The notes: generated by a model from the sequence alone, not told the origin. A stretch of DNA of 24,962 nucleotides from Penaeus vannamei (GCF_042767895.1 NC_091555.1:27361224-27386185); one strand, 5' to 3'. Shown: positions 1 to 13,480, counted from the first letter of the stretch. A program made the numbers and translations.

Positions 1-368
1 TTGTTACAGGGCCCAATGACTTCATAATCCTTGCTGGGCCAAACCACTGTGGACCAAGTACAGTGCGACGTCGTCTACCTCCCTACTTAATCTTTGGTCC
101 ATTTTTCACGGGCCTGGATGGACGTTTCTACAGCGATAAGGCGAGCTTCTTAGAGTCGCTGGACATACGCCCCTGCAGCTTCTGGATCCACTTCCATATA
201 GTTCGTGTTTACCTGTGGAAAAGTCCCGTGGTGACCCATCAGAAAATCCAATGGTTGTTCTGTGGACCTATGGACAGCTGTATGAACAGCAAGGCGAACA
301 TAGGGAAGAAGTTCATCCCACTCATGAGGAAATGTCTCTAATAGAGGGGCAAGGGCATTCTTCACCAT
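1..368 (-). pseudogene. Integrase C-terminal region of gypsy-type pol, broken
   Basis: From 368 to 150 the minus strand reads openly, with ETFPHEWDELLPYVRLAVHT followed by HRSTEQPLDFLMG. This is the usual block after the integrase core (WDE-LP, then the HRST-P segment). Below 150 the text continues in broken frames. AREKW is visible, and nearer the window start another frame has LGPQWFGPARIMKSLGPVT, which resembles the GPY/F module of gypsy integrases. Stops and frame changes separate these pieces. The apparent ATG of the open stretch is only a Met codon inside the old domain, not a real start. The window begins inside this domain, so the far end is unseen. Confidence 0.72.
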
Positions 369-372
369 TAGC

Positions 373-1010
373 CTATGGATGGAAAATAGTTGTATAACTT
401 GTTTTTATGCTTAGCAATTCGTAGACTTTAGAAAAGAGGACATTCTTGAATTCTGTGCCATTATCAGTTTGTAGTACTTTCGGTGGGCCAAACAAGGTTA
501 CAAAATGGCGAAGAAAAGCTTCAGTGACTGTAGAGGCATCTTTACTAGGTAGTGCTATGAGCTGCAAATATCTGCTATCATGGTCAACAAGAGATAGCAC
601 ATACCTATTTCCTTCGGCAGTTGTATCGAGCTCAAGAAGATTTGCTGATATCTTCTCAAGTGGGAGTGTTGTTTGAAAGGCTGCTGCGAGAGATGCCCGG
701 TAGGCTGGACCTTTACGTCTTTGACAAGCCTGACAGCTAGCAACATAATCGTTAACTGTGCGAAGCATGTTTGGAAAGTAAAACATGTCACGTAACTTAC
801 AGTATGTGCGGTTAAGTCCCTTGGTGAGCTGCGATGAGGGAAGAATGAGCAAGTTGGAGTGCTGCACTCTGGAGGGCCTTTGGCATGACCAACTGGTGAA
901 GGACACAATCTGGAATATGGCGCACATGGTAGAGTACATCATCTTTCATCTCAGACTCATCTAGACACAGTTGTAAACGTCGTTTGGGAAGTTTTTCCTC
1001 TTCTAAGTAT
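373..1010 (-). pseudogene. Integrase zinc-binding region and catalytic core, frameshifted
   Basis: The first part (about 1010 down to 817) lies in one frame and contains a linker followed by a segment with the two His of an HHCC zinc finger (LAHSSLIAAHQG). The frame then changes near 817, and the CC half follows as SCQACQRRKG, preceded by FYFPNM. The rve-type core follows: the first catalytic Asp is at about 627-629 (LELDTTAEGNRY, then SLVDHDSRY) and the second at about 463-465 (LQTDNGTEF). The frame ends in a stop at FHP, where family members usually read HPQ-NG; TAG for CAG would again be one C-to-T change. The segment that would carry the third catalytic acidic residue (the E of DDE) falls in the broken stretch near 360-372 and is not recognisable. 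An active integrase is therefore excluded. Confidence 0.82.
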
Positions 1011-1077
1011 GAGATTCTAACTGACTGAGTCTGAGAGTCTGAGGTTCGATATCGTGAAGCGAGATGGCTGCAACAGC

Positions 1078-1376
1078 TCTACTCAGCTTATCTAGAACAC
1101 GATGATGTAGGCCTTGTCGATATCTGAGGGAATAGTTATAGTAACTTATTTCATGTGCCCATCTACACATTCTCAGGTTTTTTGTCTTACGGGCAAATAC
1201 ATAAACCTAGGGTCTATGATCAGTATAGATAACAAATTTACGCCCATAGACAACTGCCAATGCTTCGGCATAAATTGCCGGGTACTTTACCTCAGCGTCC
1301 CTTAGTTTCCGTGAGAAATAATCCACAGGATGGAGATGGCCATTATCGTCACCTTAGATCAAACATGCCCCAATTG
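1078..1376 (-). pseudogene. RNase H domain of gypsy-type pol, broken
   Basis: Conceptual minus-strand translation shows landmarks of gypsy RNase H: IGACL, then HPVDYFSRKL, then YAEALAVVYGRKF, then IYTDHRP, then RWAHEISYYNYSLRYRQG, ending in DKLSR. The TDH motif and the closing LSR are typical of the family, whose role is degrading the RNA strand of the RNA:DNA hybrid during reverse transcription. Two stops interrupt it: one where a Gln would be expected just after IGACLI (TAA for CAA would be a single C-to-T change), and one just after TDHRP. The spacing between the EALAVVY and GRKF motifs is about ten residues shorter than usual, which suggests a small internal deletion. The upstream reverse transcriptase is missing because satellite sequence begins there. 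Confidence 0.8.
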
Positions 1377-1867
1377 CTATAATACTCATTATCTTAATTA
1401 TTAATGTCATTTTCATCATTATAATTATTTTAGTAATGATAATGACAGTAATGATTATTCTAGAAATAATAACAACAATAATAATTATTATTATAGATAT
1501 AATAGCCGTGTTATAATTACTTTTATTATTATTTCTGTTATCAATGTCGTTATTATTAGTGTTATTAGTAGGAAAATCATTAGAATATTGTTGATTATTG
1601 CTATTATTGCAATTATTACGCAAATCATCATTATAATTATCATTGTATAAGGATAAGGAAAATCATTAGAATATTATTGACTATTGCTATTATTGCAATT
1701 ATTACTCAAATCATGATAATTATCATTGTATGATTATTATCATAATTATTATCGTATATACTCTCATAATTATTATTATTATCGTCATTATTGTCATTAT
1801 TGATGGGGTTATAATCAAAATTATCATAATTACAAGAACTATTGCTAAAATCATCATAATCATCATT
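1377..1867. repeat. First, partial satellite unit with internal tandem duplication
   Basis: The array begins inside a unit at CATTATCTTAATTATTAATG, with no core box on its left. Within it a segment starting at GGAAAATCATTAGAATATT (1571) is repeated in tandem at 1657, an 86-bp offset. The second copy reads ATTACTCAAATCATG where the first reads ATTACGCAAATCATC. The duplication point is marked by GTATAAGGATAAGG. The same duplicated arrangement occurs in the copied block at 3372-4044, so the small duplication is older than that copy. Confidence 0.8.
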
Positions 1868-3371
1868 TAAACTCGAAAAAGGGGGGTTTCTGACTCATCT
1901 CTCCAAATGCTGTTTTTCGCTAGATTTCGTTGGTTTTTCGACTTTTGGGATTCTTCTACTTTTAGCCTTTTTTCATTATAGATGGGCTTTATAATGATAA
2001 TTATCATTATTGTCATAATCATCATCATTATTATCATTACTGTCATTATCGCCCTAATTACCCTTAATATAGTCATTAGAATAACCATTATCTTAATTAT
2101 TAATGTCATTTTCATCATTATAATTATTTTAATAATGATCATGACAATAATGATAATTCTAGAAATAGTAACAACAATAATAATGATTATAATAACAATA
2201 ATAGCCGTGTTATAATTACTTTTATTATTATTTCTGTTATCATTGTCACTATTATTAGTAGTATTAGTAGGAAAATCATTAAAATATTGTTGATTATTGC
2301 TATTATTGCAATTATTATGCAAATCATCATTATAATTATCATTGTATATTATCATAATTATTGTCCTAATTACTCTCATAATTATCATTGTTATCGTCAT
2401 TATTGATGGGGTTATCATCAAATTCATCATAATTAGCAGAACTATTGCTAAAGTCATCATAATCATCATTTAAACTCGAAAAAGGGAAATTTTCGATTCA
2501 TCTCTCCAAAGGCTGTATTTCGCTAGATTTTGCTGGTTTTTCGACTTTTGGAATTTTCTACTTTTAGCCTTTTTCTCATTATAGATGGGCTTTATAATAA
2601 TAATTATCATCATTACTGTCATTATCATCATCCTTATTATCATTACTGTCTTTATCGCCCTAATTACTATTAATATAGTCACTATAATAATCATTATCTT
2701 TATTATTAATGTCATTTTCATCATTATAATTATTTTAATAATGATAATGATAATAATGATAATTCTAGAAATAATAACAACAATTATCATGATTATAATA
2801 ATATTAATAGCCGTGTTATAATAACTTGTTATTATTTCTGTTATCATTGTCGTTATTATTAGTGTTATAAGTAGGAAAACCATTAGAATATTGTTGCTTA
2901 TTGTTATTATTGCAATTATTACGCAAATCATCATCATAATTATCATTAAATAATAATTATCATAATTATTGTACTAATTACTCTCATAATTATCCTTATT
3001 ATCGTCATTATTTTCATTATTGATGGGGTTATCATCAAAATCATCATAATTAGCAGAACTATTGCTAAAATCATCATAATCATTTAAACTCGAAAAAGGA
3101 GGTTTTCGACTAATCTCTCCAAAGGCTGTATTTTGCTAGATTTCCCCGTGTTTTCGACTTATGGGATTCTTCTACTTTTAGCCTTTTTCTCATTAGAGAT
3201 GGGCTTTATTATAATATTTATCATAATTATTGTCCATATCATCATCATTATTATCATTACTGTCATTATCGCCCTAAATACCCTTAATATAGTCATTAGA
3301 ATAATCATTATCTTAATTATTGTCATTTTCATTATAATGATTTTAATAATGATAATGACAATAATGATAAT

Positions 3372-3586
3372 TCTACACATTCTCAGGTTTTTTGTCTTAC
3401 GGGCAAATACATAAACCTAGGGTCTATGATCAGTATAGATAACAAATTTACGCCCATAGACAACTGCCAATGCTTCGGCATAAATTGCCGGGTACCTTAC
3501 CTCAGCGTCCCTTAGTTTCCGTGAGAAATAATCCACAGGATGGAGATGGCCATTATCGTCACCTTAGATCAAACATGCCCCAATTG
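3372..3586 (-). pseudogene. Second copy of the RNase H remnant
   Basis: This is the pol part of the copied block, matching 1162-1376. It spans from IGACL to the KNLRM area of the RNase H remnant and keeps both stops seen in the other copy, so the sequence was already dead when it was copied. It is cut off on its low-coordinate side by satellite at 3371. Confidence 0.85.
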
Positions 3587-4044
3587 CTATAATACTCATT
3601 ATCTTAATTATTAATGTCATTTTCATCATTATAATTATTTTAGTAATGATAATGACAGTAATGATTATTCTAGAAATAATAACAACAATAATAATAATTA
3701 TTATAGATATAATAGCCGTGTTATAATTACTTTTATTATTATTTCTGTTATCAATGTCGTTATTATTAGTGTTATTAGTAGGAAAATCATTAGAATATTG
3801 TTGATTATTGCTATTATTGCAATTATTACGCAAATCATCATTATAATTATCATTGTATAAGGATAAGGAAAATCATTAGAATATTGTTGACTATTGCTAT
3901 TATTGCAATTATTACTCAAATCATGATAATTATCATTGTATGATTATTATCATAATTATTATCGTATATACTCTCATAATTATTATTATTATCGTCATTA
4001 TTGTCATTATTGATGGGGTTATAATCAAAATTATCATAATTACA
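3372..4044. repeat. 673-bp copy of 1162-1834 (pol fragment plus satellite) inside the array
   Basis: Positions 3372-4044 match 1162-1834 at a constant offset of 2210. I see only three differences: TACTTTAC versus TACCTTAC near 1286, one T/A change near 1486, and ATATTATTG versus ATATTGTTG near 1675. The block carries the end of the RNase H remnant, its junction with the satellite and the first partial unit. The host unit is interrupted between ATAATTCTA on the left and about TGAAATAGCAACAACAATG on the right, that is, at its TTCTA/GAAATAA landmark. The left junction shares TCTA with the donor. The right junction has a short filler with repeated ATAATTAC. The left copy is the likely donor because it is continuous with the rest of pol. 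Confidence 0.9.
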
Positions 4045-6061
4045 TAATTACATATGAAATAGCAACAACAATGATAATGATTATAACAATAATAGCCGTG
4101 TTATAATTACTTTTATTATTCTTTCTGTTATCATTGTCGTTATCAATAGTGTTATTAGTAGGAAAATCATTATAATATTGTTGATTATTGCTATTATTAC
4201 GCAAATCAGCATTATAATTATCATTGTATAATTATAATCATAATTATTGTCTTAATCACTCTCATAATTATCATTATCGTCATTATTCTCATTATTGATG
4301 GGGTTATTATCAAAATCATCCTAATTAGCAGAACTATTGCTAAAATCATCATAATCATCATTTAAACTCGAAAAAGGGTGGTTTTCGATCCATCTCTCCA
4401 AAGGCTGTATTTCGCTAGATTTCGCCGGTTTTTCGACTTTTGGGATTTTTCTACTTTTAGCCTTTTTATCATTATAGATGAGCTTTATAATGATAATTAT
4501 CATTATTGTCAATATCATCATTATTATTATTGGCATTATCGCCCTAATTATCCTTAATATAGTCATTTTAATCATCATTATCTTAACTATTAGTGTCATT
4601 TTCATCATTATAATTATTTTAATCATGATAATGACAATAATGATAATTCTAGAAATAATGACAACAATAATAATTATTAAAATAACAATAATAGCCGTGT
4701 TATAATTGTTCATTATTGCTATTATTGCCATTATTACGCAAATCCTTATAATTATCATTGTATATTTATTATAATAGTTATTATCCTAATTACTTTTATA
4801 ATTATCATTATTATCATTATTGTCATTATTGATGGGGATATCATCAAATTCATCTTAATTAGCAGATTTATTGCTAGAATCATCATAATCATCATTTAAA
4901 CTCGAAAAGGGGGGATTTTCCGAGTCATCTCTCCAAACCTGTATTTCGCTAGATTTCACCGGTTTTTTGTCTTTAGTGATTTATCTACTTTTAGCCATTT
5001 TCTCATTATAGATAGGCTTTATAATGATAAATTTTTGTCATTATCATCGTTATTATTATCATTACTGTAATTATCGCCCTAATTACCCCTAATATAGCCA
5101 TTATAATAATCATTATCTTAATTATTAATGTCATTTTCATCATTATAATTATTTTATAATAATGACAATAATGATAATTCTAGCAATAATAACAACAATA
5201 ATAATTATCATAATAACAATAATACCCGTGTTATAATTACTTTTATTATTTCTGTTACCATTGTCGTTATTATTAATGTTATTAGTAGATAAATCATTAG
5301 AATATTGTTGATTATTGCTCTTATTGCAATTATTACGCAAATTCTTATAATTATCATTGTATAATTATTATCACAATTATTGTCCCAATTACTCTCATAA
5401 TTATCATTATTGTCATTATTGAAGAGGTCATTATCAAAATCATCATAATTAGCAGAACTATTGCTAAAATCATCATAATTATCATCTAAACTCGAAAAAG
5501 GGGGGTTTCCGACTCATCTCTCCAAACGCTGTATTTCGCTAGATTTCATCGTTTTTTCGACTTTTAGCTTTTTTCTCATTATAGATGGACTTTATAATGA
5601 CAATTATCATTATTGTCATTATCATCATTATTATAATTAGTCATTATCGCTTGAATTACCCTTAATATAGTCATTATAATAATCATTATCTTAATTATCA
5701 ATGTCATTTTCATCACTATAATCATTTTAATAATGACAATGACAATAATGATAATTCTAGAAATAATAACAACAATAATAATGATTATAATAACAATAAT
5801 ATGCCGTGTTATAATTACTTTTATTATTTGTTATCATTGTCGTTATTATTAGTGTTATTGGTAGGAAAATCATTAGAATATTGTTGATTATTGCTATTAT
5901 TGCAATTATTACGCAAATTATCATTATGATTATCATTGTATAATTATTATCATAATCATTGTCCTAATTACTCTCATAATTATCATTATTATCGTCATTA
6001 CTCTCATTATTGATGGGGTTATCATCAAAATCATCATAATTAACAGAACTATTGCTAAAAT

Positions 6062-6651
6062 CAAAATCGACTCCTCTCTCCAAAGGCTGTATTTCGCTAG
6101 ATTTCGCCGGTTTTTCGACTTTTGGGATTTTTCTACTTTTAGCCTTTATCTCATTATATATGGGCTTTACAATGATAATTATCATCATTATTGCCATTAT
6201 CATCATTATTATCATTGCTGTCATTATCGCCCTAATTACCCTTAATATAGTTATTATAATAATCATTATCTTAATTATCAATGTCATTTTCACCATTATA
6301 ATTATTTCGATAATGAAGATGACAATAATTATAATTCTAGAAATAATAATAATGATGATTATAATAACAATAATAGCCGTGTTATAATTACTTTTATTAT
6401 TATTTATGTTATCATTGTCGTTATTATTAGTGTTATTAGTAGTAAAATCATTAGAATATTGTTGATTATTGCTATCATTGCAATTATTACGGAAATCCTT
6501 ATAACTATAATTGAATAATTATGATAATTTTATTCCTAATTACTCTCATAATTATCATTATTATCGTCATTATTGTCATTATTGATGGGGTTATCATCAA
6601 AATCATCGTAATTACCAGAAGTTTTACTAAAATCATCATAATCATCATTTA
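6062..6651. repeat. Satellite unit lacking the left arm of its core box
   Basis: The text runs ATTGCTAAAATCAAAATCGACTCCTCTCTCC, so AAACTCGAAAAAGGGG and part of the right arm are gone and only TCGACTC remains. The rest of the unit is ordinary. It is one of several junctions at the core box. Confidence 0.7.
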
Positions 6652-7225
6652 TACTCGAAAAGGGGGTTTTCGACTCATCTCTGCAAAGGCTGTATTTCGC
6701 TTGATTTCGCCGGTTTTTCGACTTTTGGGATTTTTCTAATTTTAGCCTTTTATGATGATAATAATCATTATTGTCATTATCATCATCATTATTATCATTA
6801 TTGTCATTATCGCCCTAATTACCTTTAATATTGTCATTATAATAATCATTATCTTAATTATTAATGTCATTTTCATCATTATAATTATTTTAATAATGAT
6901 AATTCTAGAAATGATAACAATATTAATGATTATAATAACAATAATAGCCGTGTTATAATTACTTTTATTGTTATTTCTGTTATCATTGTCGTTATTATTA
7001 GTGTTATTAGTAGGAAAATCATTAGAATATTGTTGATTATTGCTATTATTGCAATTATTACGCAAATCATAATTATCATTGTATAATTATTATCATAATT
7101 ATTGTCCTAATTACTCTCATAATTATCATTATTGTCGTCATTATTGTCATTGTTGACTGGGTTATCATCAAAATCATCATAATTAGCTGAAAAATTGCTA
7201 AAATCATCATAATCATCATTTAAAC

Positions 7226-7246
7226 TCGAAAAAGGGGGGTTTTCGA
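7226..7246. repeat. Core-box inverted repeat TCGAAAA / TTTTCGA with a G-run loop
   Basis: At 7226-7232 and 7240-7246 there is a perfect 7-bp inverted repeat, with loop AGGGGGG. The same arrangement recurs at the start of most units, with the loop varying between copies (for example GGGTGG at 4364, GGGAGG at 14663, GGGGAGG at 12249). It could form a small hairpin or cruciform. It coincides with several rearrangement junctions. Confidence 0.75.
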
Positions 7247-9589
7247 CTCATCTCTCCAAAGGCTAGATACCGCTGTTTTTTCGACTTTTGGAATTCTTCT
7301 ACTTTTAGCCCTTTTTTCATTATAGATTTGCTTTATAATGATAATTATTATCATTATCATCATCATTATTATCATTACTGTCATTATCGCCTTAATTACC
7401 CTTAATATAGTAATTATCATAATCATTATCTTAATTATTAATTTCATTTTCATCATTATCATTATTTTAATAATGATAATGACAATAATGATAATTCTAG
7501 AAATAATAACAACAATAATAATGATTATAATAACAATAATAGCCGTGTTATAATTACTTTTATTATTCTTTCTGTTATCATTGTCGTTATTATTAGTGTT
7601 ATTAGTAGTAAAGTCATTAGAATATTGTTGATTATTGCTATTATTGCAATTATTACGCAAATCCTTATAATTATCATTGTATAATTAATATAATTATTGT
7701 CCTAATTACTCTCATAATTATCATTATTGTCGTCATTATCGTATTTATTGATGGGGTTATCATCATAATCATGATAATTAGCAGAACTATTGCTAAAATC
7801 ATCATAATCATTTAAACTCGAAAATGGGAGGTTTTCGACTCATCTCTCCAAAATATGTATTTCGCTTGATTTCGCCGGTTTTTCGACTCATAGGATTTTT
7901 TCTAATTTTAGCCTTTTAAGATGATAGTTATCATCATTATTGTCATTATCATCATTATTATCATTATTGCCATTATCGCCCTAATTCCCTTTAATATAGT
8001 AATTGTGATAATCATTATCTTAATTTTTAATATCATTTTAATCATTATCATTATTTTAATAATGATAATGACAATAAAGATAATTCTAGAAATAATAACA
8101 ACAATAATAATGTTTAGAATAACAATAATAGCCTTGTTATAATTACTTTTATTTTTATATCTGTTATCATTGTTGTTATTATCAGTGTTAGTAGGAAAAA
8201 CATTAGAATATTGTTGATTATTGCTATTATTGCAATTATTACGCAAATCATCATTATAATTATCATTGTATAATTATTCTCCTAATTACTCACATAATTA
8301 TCATTATTATCATTATTGTCATTATTGATGGGGTTATCATCAAAATCATCATAATTAGCAAAACTATTGCTAAAATCATCATAATCATCATTTAAACTCG
8401 AAAAAGGGGTTTTTCGATTCATCTCTCCAAAGGCTGTATTTCGCTAGATTTCGCCGTTTTTTCGACTTTTGGGATTCTTCTACTTTTAGCCTTTTTTCAT
8501 TAGAGAAGGGCTTTATTATGATAATTATCACAATTATAGTCATTATTATCATCATTATTATCATTACTGTCATTAACTCCCTAATTACCCTTAATATAGT
8601 CATTATAATAATCATTATCTTAATCATTAATGTCATTTTCATTATTATAATTATTTTAATAATGATAATGACAATAATGATAATTCTAGAAATAACAATA
8701 ATAATGATTATAATAACAATAATAGCCGTGTCATAATTGCTTGTATTATTATATCTCTTATCATTGTCGTTATTAATAGTTTTATTCGTAGGAAAATCAT
8801 TAGAATATGGTTGATTATTGCTATTATTGTAATTATTACATAAATCATCATTATACTTACCATTGTCTAATTATCATAATTATTGTCCTAATTAATCTCA
8901 TAATTATCATTATTATCGTCATTATGTTAATTATATATGGGGTTATCATCAAAATCATCATGATTAGTAGAACTATTGCTAAAATCATCATAATCATCAT
9001 TTAATCTCGAAAAAGGGGGGTTTTCGACTAAGGCTGTATTTCGCTAGATTTCACCGGTTTTTCGACTTATGGGATTTTTCTACTTTTAGACTTTTTTCTC
9101 GGAGATGGGCTTTATAATGATAATTATCATCATTATTGTCATTATCCTTATCATTATTATCATTACTGTCATTATCGCCCTAATTACCCTTAATATAGTC
9201 ATTATAATAATCATTAGCTTAATTGTTAATGTCATTTTCATCATTATAATTATTCTAATTATGATAATTCTAGAAATAATAACAAAAATAATAATGATTA
9301 TGATAATAATAGCCGCGTTATAATTACTTTTATTATTATTTCTGTTATCATTGTCTTTATTATTAGTAGTATTAGTAGGGAAATAATTAGAATATTGTTG
9401 ACTATTGCTATTATTGTAATTATTACGCAAATCATCATTATAATTATTATTGTATAATTATTATTATAATTATTGTCCTAATTACTCTCATAATTATTAT
9501 TATCATCGTCATTATTATCATTATTGATGGGGTTATCATCAAAATCATTATTAGCAGAATTATTGCTAAAATCATCACAATCATCATTT

Positions 9590-9781
9590 AAACTCGAAAA
9601 AGGGGGTTTTCGACTCATTACACAAATCATTATAATTATCATTGTATAATTATTATCATAATTATTGTCCTAATTACTCTTATAATTATCAGTAATTTCG
9701 TCATTATTGTCATTATTGAAGGGGTTATCAAAATCATCCTAATTAGCTGAAGTATTGCTAAAATCATCAAAATCATCATTT
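9590..9781. repeat. 192-bp truncated satellite unit
   Basis: The core box TTTTCGACTCATTA joins directly to CACAAATCATTATAATTATC, which belongs to the last third of a unit. About 400 bp are missing between them. The left break lies just after the core-box inverted repeat. Confidence 0.8.
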
Positions 9782-10294
9782 AAACTCGAAAAGGGGGGTT
9801 TTCGGCTCATGTCTCCAAAAGCTGTATTTCGCAAGATTTCGCCTTTTTTCGACCTTTGGGATTTTTCTACTTTTAGCCTTTTTCTCATTGTAGATTGGCT
9901 TTATAACTATGATTATCATTATTGTCATTATCATCATCATTATTATTACTGTCATTATCGTATTATAATTATTTTGATAATGATAATGACAATAATGATA
10001 ATTCTAGAAATAATAATGATTATAATAACAATAATACTTTTATTATTATTTCTGTTATCATTGTCGTTATTATTTGTTATAAATAGAAAAATCATTAGAT
10101 TATTGTTGATTATTGCTATTATTGCAATTATTACGGAAATCATTATAATTATCATTGTAAAATTATCATAATTATTGTCCTAATTACTCTCATAATTATC
10201 ATTATTATCGTGATTATTGTCATTATTGATGGGGTTATCATCAAAATCATCATAATTAGCAGAAGTTTTGCTAAAATCATCATAATCATCATTT

Positions 10295-11058
10295 CAACTC
10301 GAAAAGGGGGGTTTTCGACTCATCTCTCCAAAGGCTGTATTTCGCTTGATTTCGCTTTTTTTTTCTCTCTTCTTTTTTTTTTACTTTTGGAATTTATCAA
10401 CTTTTAGCCTTTTTCTCATTATAGATGGTCTTTATAATGATAATTATCATTATTGACATTATCATCATCATTATTATCATTTCTGTCATAATCGCCCTAA
10501 TTACCCTTAATATAGTCATTATAATAATAGTTTAATTATAAATGTAATTTTCATCATTATAATTATTTTAATAATAATAATTCTAGAAATAATAACACTA
10601 ATTATGATTATAATAACAATAATAGCCGTGTCATGTTTTATTATTATTTCTATTATCATTGTCGATATTATTAATGTTATTAGTAGGAAAATCATTAGAA
10701 TATTGTTGATTATTGCTATTATTGCAATTATTACGCAAATCATTTATTGCAATTATTACGCAAATCATTATAATTATCATTGTATAATTATTGTCCTAAT
10801 TATTGTCCTAATTACTCTCATAATTATTATTATTATTGTCATTATTGTCATTATTAATAGGGATATCATCAAAATCATCATAATTAGTAGAACTATTGCT
10901 AAAATCATCATAATCATCATTTAAAATTATCATAATTATTGTCCTAATTACTCGCATAATTATCATTATTATCGTGATTATTGTCATTATTGATGGGGTT
11001 ATCATCAAAATCATCATAATTAGCAGAAGTTTTGCTAAAATAATCATAATCATCATTT
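10295..11058. repeat. Rearranged unit with T-rich core and duplicated tail
   Basis: The core segment after TTTCGC is replaced by a T/C-rich run at about 10356-10383. Further on, ATTGCAATTATTACGCAAATC occurs twice in tandem (10724-10767), as does ATTGTCCTAATT (about 10790-10812). At 10921-10924 the tail CATCATTTAAA joins directly to ATTATCATAATTATTG, so the last ~135 bp of a unit occur twice (about 10790-10924 and 10925-11059) and one core is missing between them. Confidence 0.75.
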
Positions 11059-12855
11059 AAACTCGAAAAAGGGGGGTTTTCGACTCAATTCTCCAAAGGC
11101 TGTATTTCGCTAGATTTTTCCGATTTTTCGAGTTTTTGGATTTTTCTACTTTTAGCCTTTTTCTCATTATGGATGGACTTTATAATGATAATTATCATTA
11201 TTGTCATTTTCATTTTTATTATTATCATTACTGTCATTATCGCCCTAATTACCCTTAATTTAGTCATTATAATAATTAATATCTTAATTATTATAATTTT
11301 CATCACTATAATTATTTTAATAATGATAATGACAATAATGATAATTCTAGAAATAATACCAATAATAATGATAATAATAACAATAATAGCCGTGTTATAA
11401 TTACTTTTATTATTCTTTCTGTTATCATTGTCGTTATTATTAGTGTTATTATTAGTAAAATCATTAGAATATTGTTGACTATTGCTATTATTGCAATTAT
11501 TACGCAAATCATTATAATTATCATTGTATGATTATCATATTTTTTTCCTAATTACTCTCATAATTATCATTATTATCCTTATTATTGTCAGTATTGATGG
11601 GGCTATCATCAAAATCATCATAATTAGCAGAACTATAGCTAAAATCATCATAATCATCATTTAAACTCTAAAAAGGGGGGTTTCCGACTCATCTCTCCAA
11701 AGGCTAGATTTCGCCGGTTTTTCGACTTATGGGATTCTTCTACTTTTAGCCCTTTTCTCATTATAGATTTGCTTTATAATGATAATTATCATTATTGTCA
11801 TTATCATCATTATTATCATTATTGTCATTATCGCCCTAATTGCCCTTAATATAGTCATTATAATAATCATTATCTTAATTATGAATGTCATTTTCATCAC
11901 TATAATTATTTTAATAATGATAACGACAATAATGATCATTCTAGAAATAACAATAAAAATGATTATAATGATAATGGCCGTGTTATAATTACTTTTAGTA
12001 TTATTCCTGTTATCATTGTCGTTATTATTAGTGTTAAATGTAGGAAAACGATTAGAATATTGTTGATTATTGCTATCATTACGCAAATCATCATCATAAT
12101 TATCATTGTATAATTATTATCATAATTATTGTCCTAATTACTCTCATAATTATCATTATTATCGTCATTATTGTCATTATTGATGAGGTTATCATCAAAA
12201 TCATCATAATTAACAGAAGTATTGCTAAAATCATCATGATCATCATTTAAACTCGAAAAAGGGGAGGTTTCGTCTGATCTCTCCAAAGGCTGTATTTCGC
12301 TAGATTTCGCCGGTTTTTCGACTTTTTAGATTTTTCTACTTTTAGCCTTTTTGTCATTATAGATGGGCTTTATAATGATAATTATCATCATTATTGTCAT
12401 AATCATCATTATTATCATTACTGTCATTATCGCTCTAATTACCCTTAATATAGTCACTATAATATTCATTATCTTAATTATTAATGTCATTTTCGTCATT
12501 ATAAATATTTTAATAATGATAATTCTAGAAATAATAACAATGATAATTATTATGATAATAATAGTCGTGTTATGATTATTTCTATTATTATTATTTCTCT
12601 TATTATTGTCGTTATTATTAGTGTTATTTGTAGGAAAATCAATAGAATATTGTTGATTATTGCTATTATTGCAATTATTACGCAAATCCTTATAATTATC
12701 GTTGTATAATTATTATCATAATTATTGTCCTAATTACTCTCATAATTATCATTATTATCGTCCTTATTGTCATTATTGATGGGGCTATCATCAAAATCAT
12801 CATAATTAGCAGAACTCTCCCTTAAATAATCATAATCATCAGTTAAACTCGAAAA

Positions 12856-12857
<2 letters not shown>

Positions 12858-12903
<46 letters not shown>
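12858..12903. repeat. 46-base T homopolymer replacing the G-run of a core box
   Basis: The unit starting at 12845 reads AACTCGAAAAAG, then 46 T, then ACTCATCTCTCC. In other units this place holds GGGGGTTTTCG. The tract therefore sits exactly at the G-run/T-run of the core-box loop and right arm. Its length may be partly a sequencing or assembly effect, as expected for homopolymers. Confidence 0.9.
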
Positions 12904-12906
<3 letters not shown>

Positions 12907-13480
12907 CATCTCTCCAAAGGCTGTATTTCGCTAGATTTCACCGGTTTTTCGACTTTTAGCCTTTTTCTCATTGTAGATTTACTTTATAATGATAATTATC
13001 ATCATTACTGTCATTATCATCATTATTGTTATCATTACTATCATTATCGCCCTAATTACCCTTAATATAGTAATTATCATAATCATTATCTTAATTATTA
13101 ATGTCATTTTCATCATTATAATTATTTTGATAATGATAATGACAATAATGATAAAATAGAAATATTAACACCAATGATAATGATTATAATAACAATAATA
13201 GCCGTTATAATTACTTTTATTATTTCTTTATCATTGTCGTTATTATTATTGTTATTAGGAGGAAAATCATTAGAATATTGTTGATTATTGCTATTATTGC
13301 AATTATTACGAAATTCTTATAATTATCATTGTATAATTATCATAATTATTGTCCTAATCACTCTCATAATTATTATTATTATCATCATTATTGTCATCAT
13401 TGATGGGGTAATTATCAAAATCATCATAATTAGCAAAACTATTGCTAAAATTATCATAAACATTTAAACTCGAAAAAGGG

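Larger units (their letters stand above)
1..1376 (-). mobile_element. Degenerate Ty3/gypsy-type retrotransposon pol remnant
   Basis: Read on the minus strand, this stretch gives, in order, the end of a reverse transcriptase/RNase H region, a linker, an integrase zinc-binding region, an integrase core and an integrase C-terminal region. That is the domain order of Ty3/gypsy (Metaviridae-like) pol. The element is dead. Conceptual translation meets in-frame stops in RNase H, a frame change near 1010, another near 817, a stop plus frame break near 370, and more stops below 150. No LTR, gag, protease or full reverse transcriptase is present. The left side is cut by the window edge. On the right the homology ends at about 1376, directly against satellite sequence, so this is an internal fragment and not an integration end. 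Which gypsy lineage it belongs to cannot be decided from this fragment. Confidence 0.85.

Noticed and set aside
7236..7250. GGTTTTCGACTC in the core as a Pol III B-box (GGTTCGANTCC)
   Set aside because: It needs two extra T to be removed, and no A-box at proper distance was seen.
12858..12903. 46-base T tract as the poly(A) tail of an inserted retroposon (minus strand)
   Set aside because: No inserted body or target duplication is present; satellite core continues on both sides.
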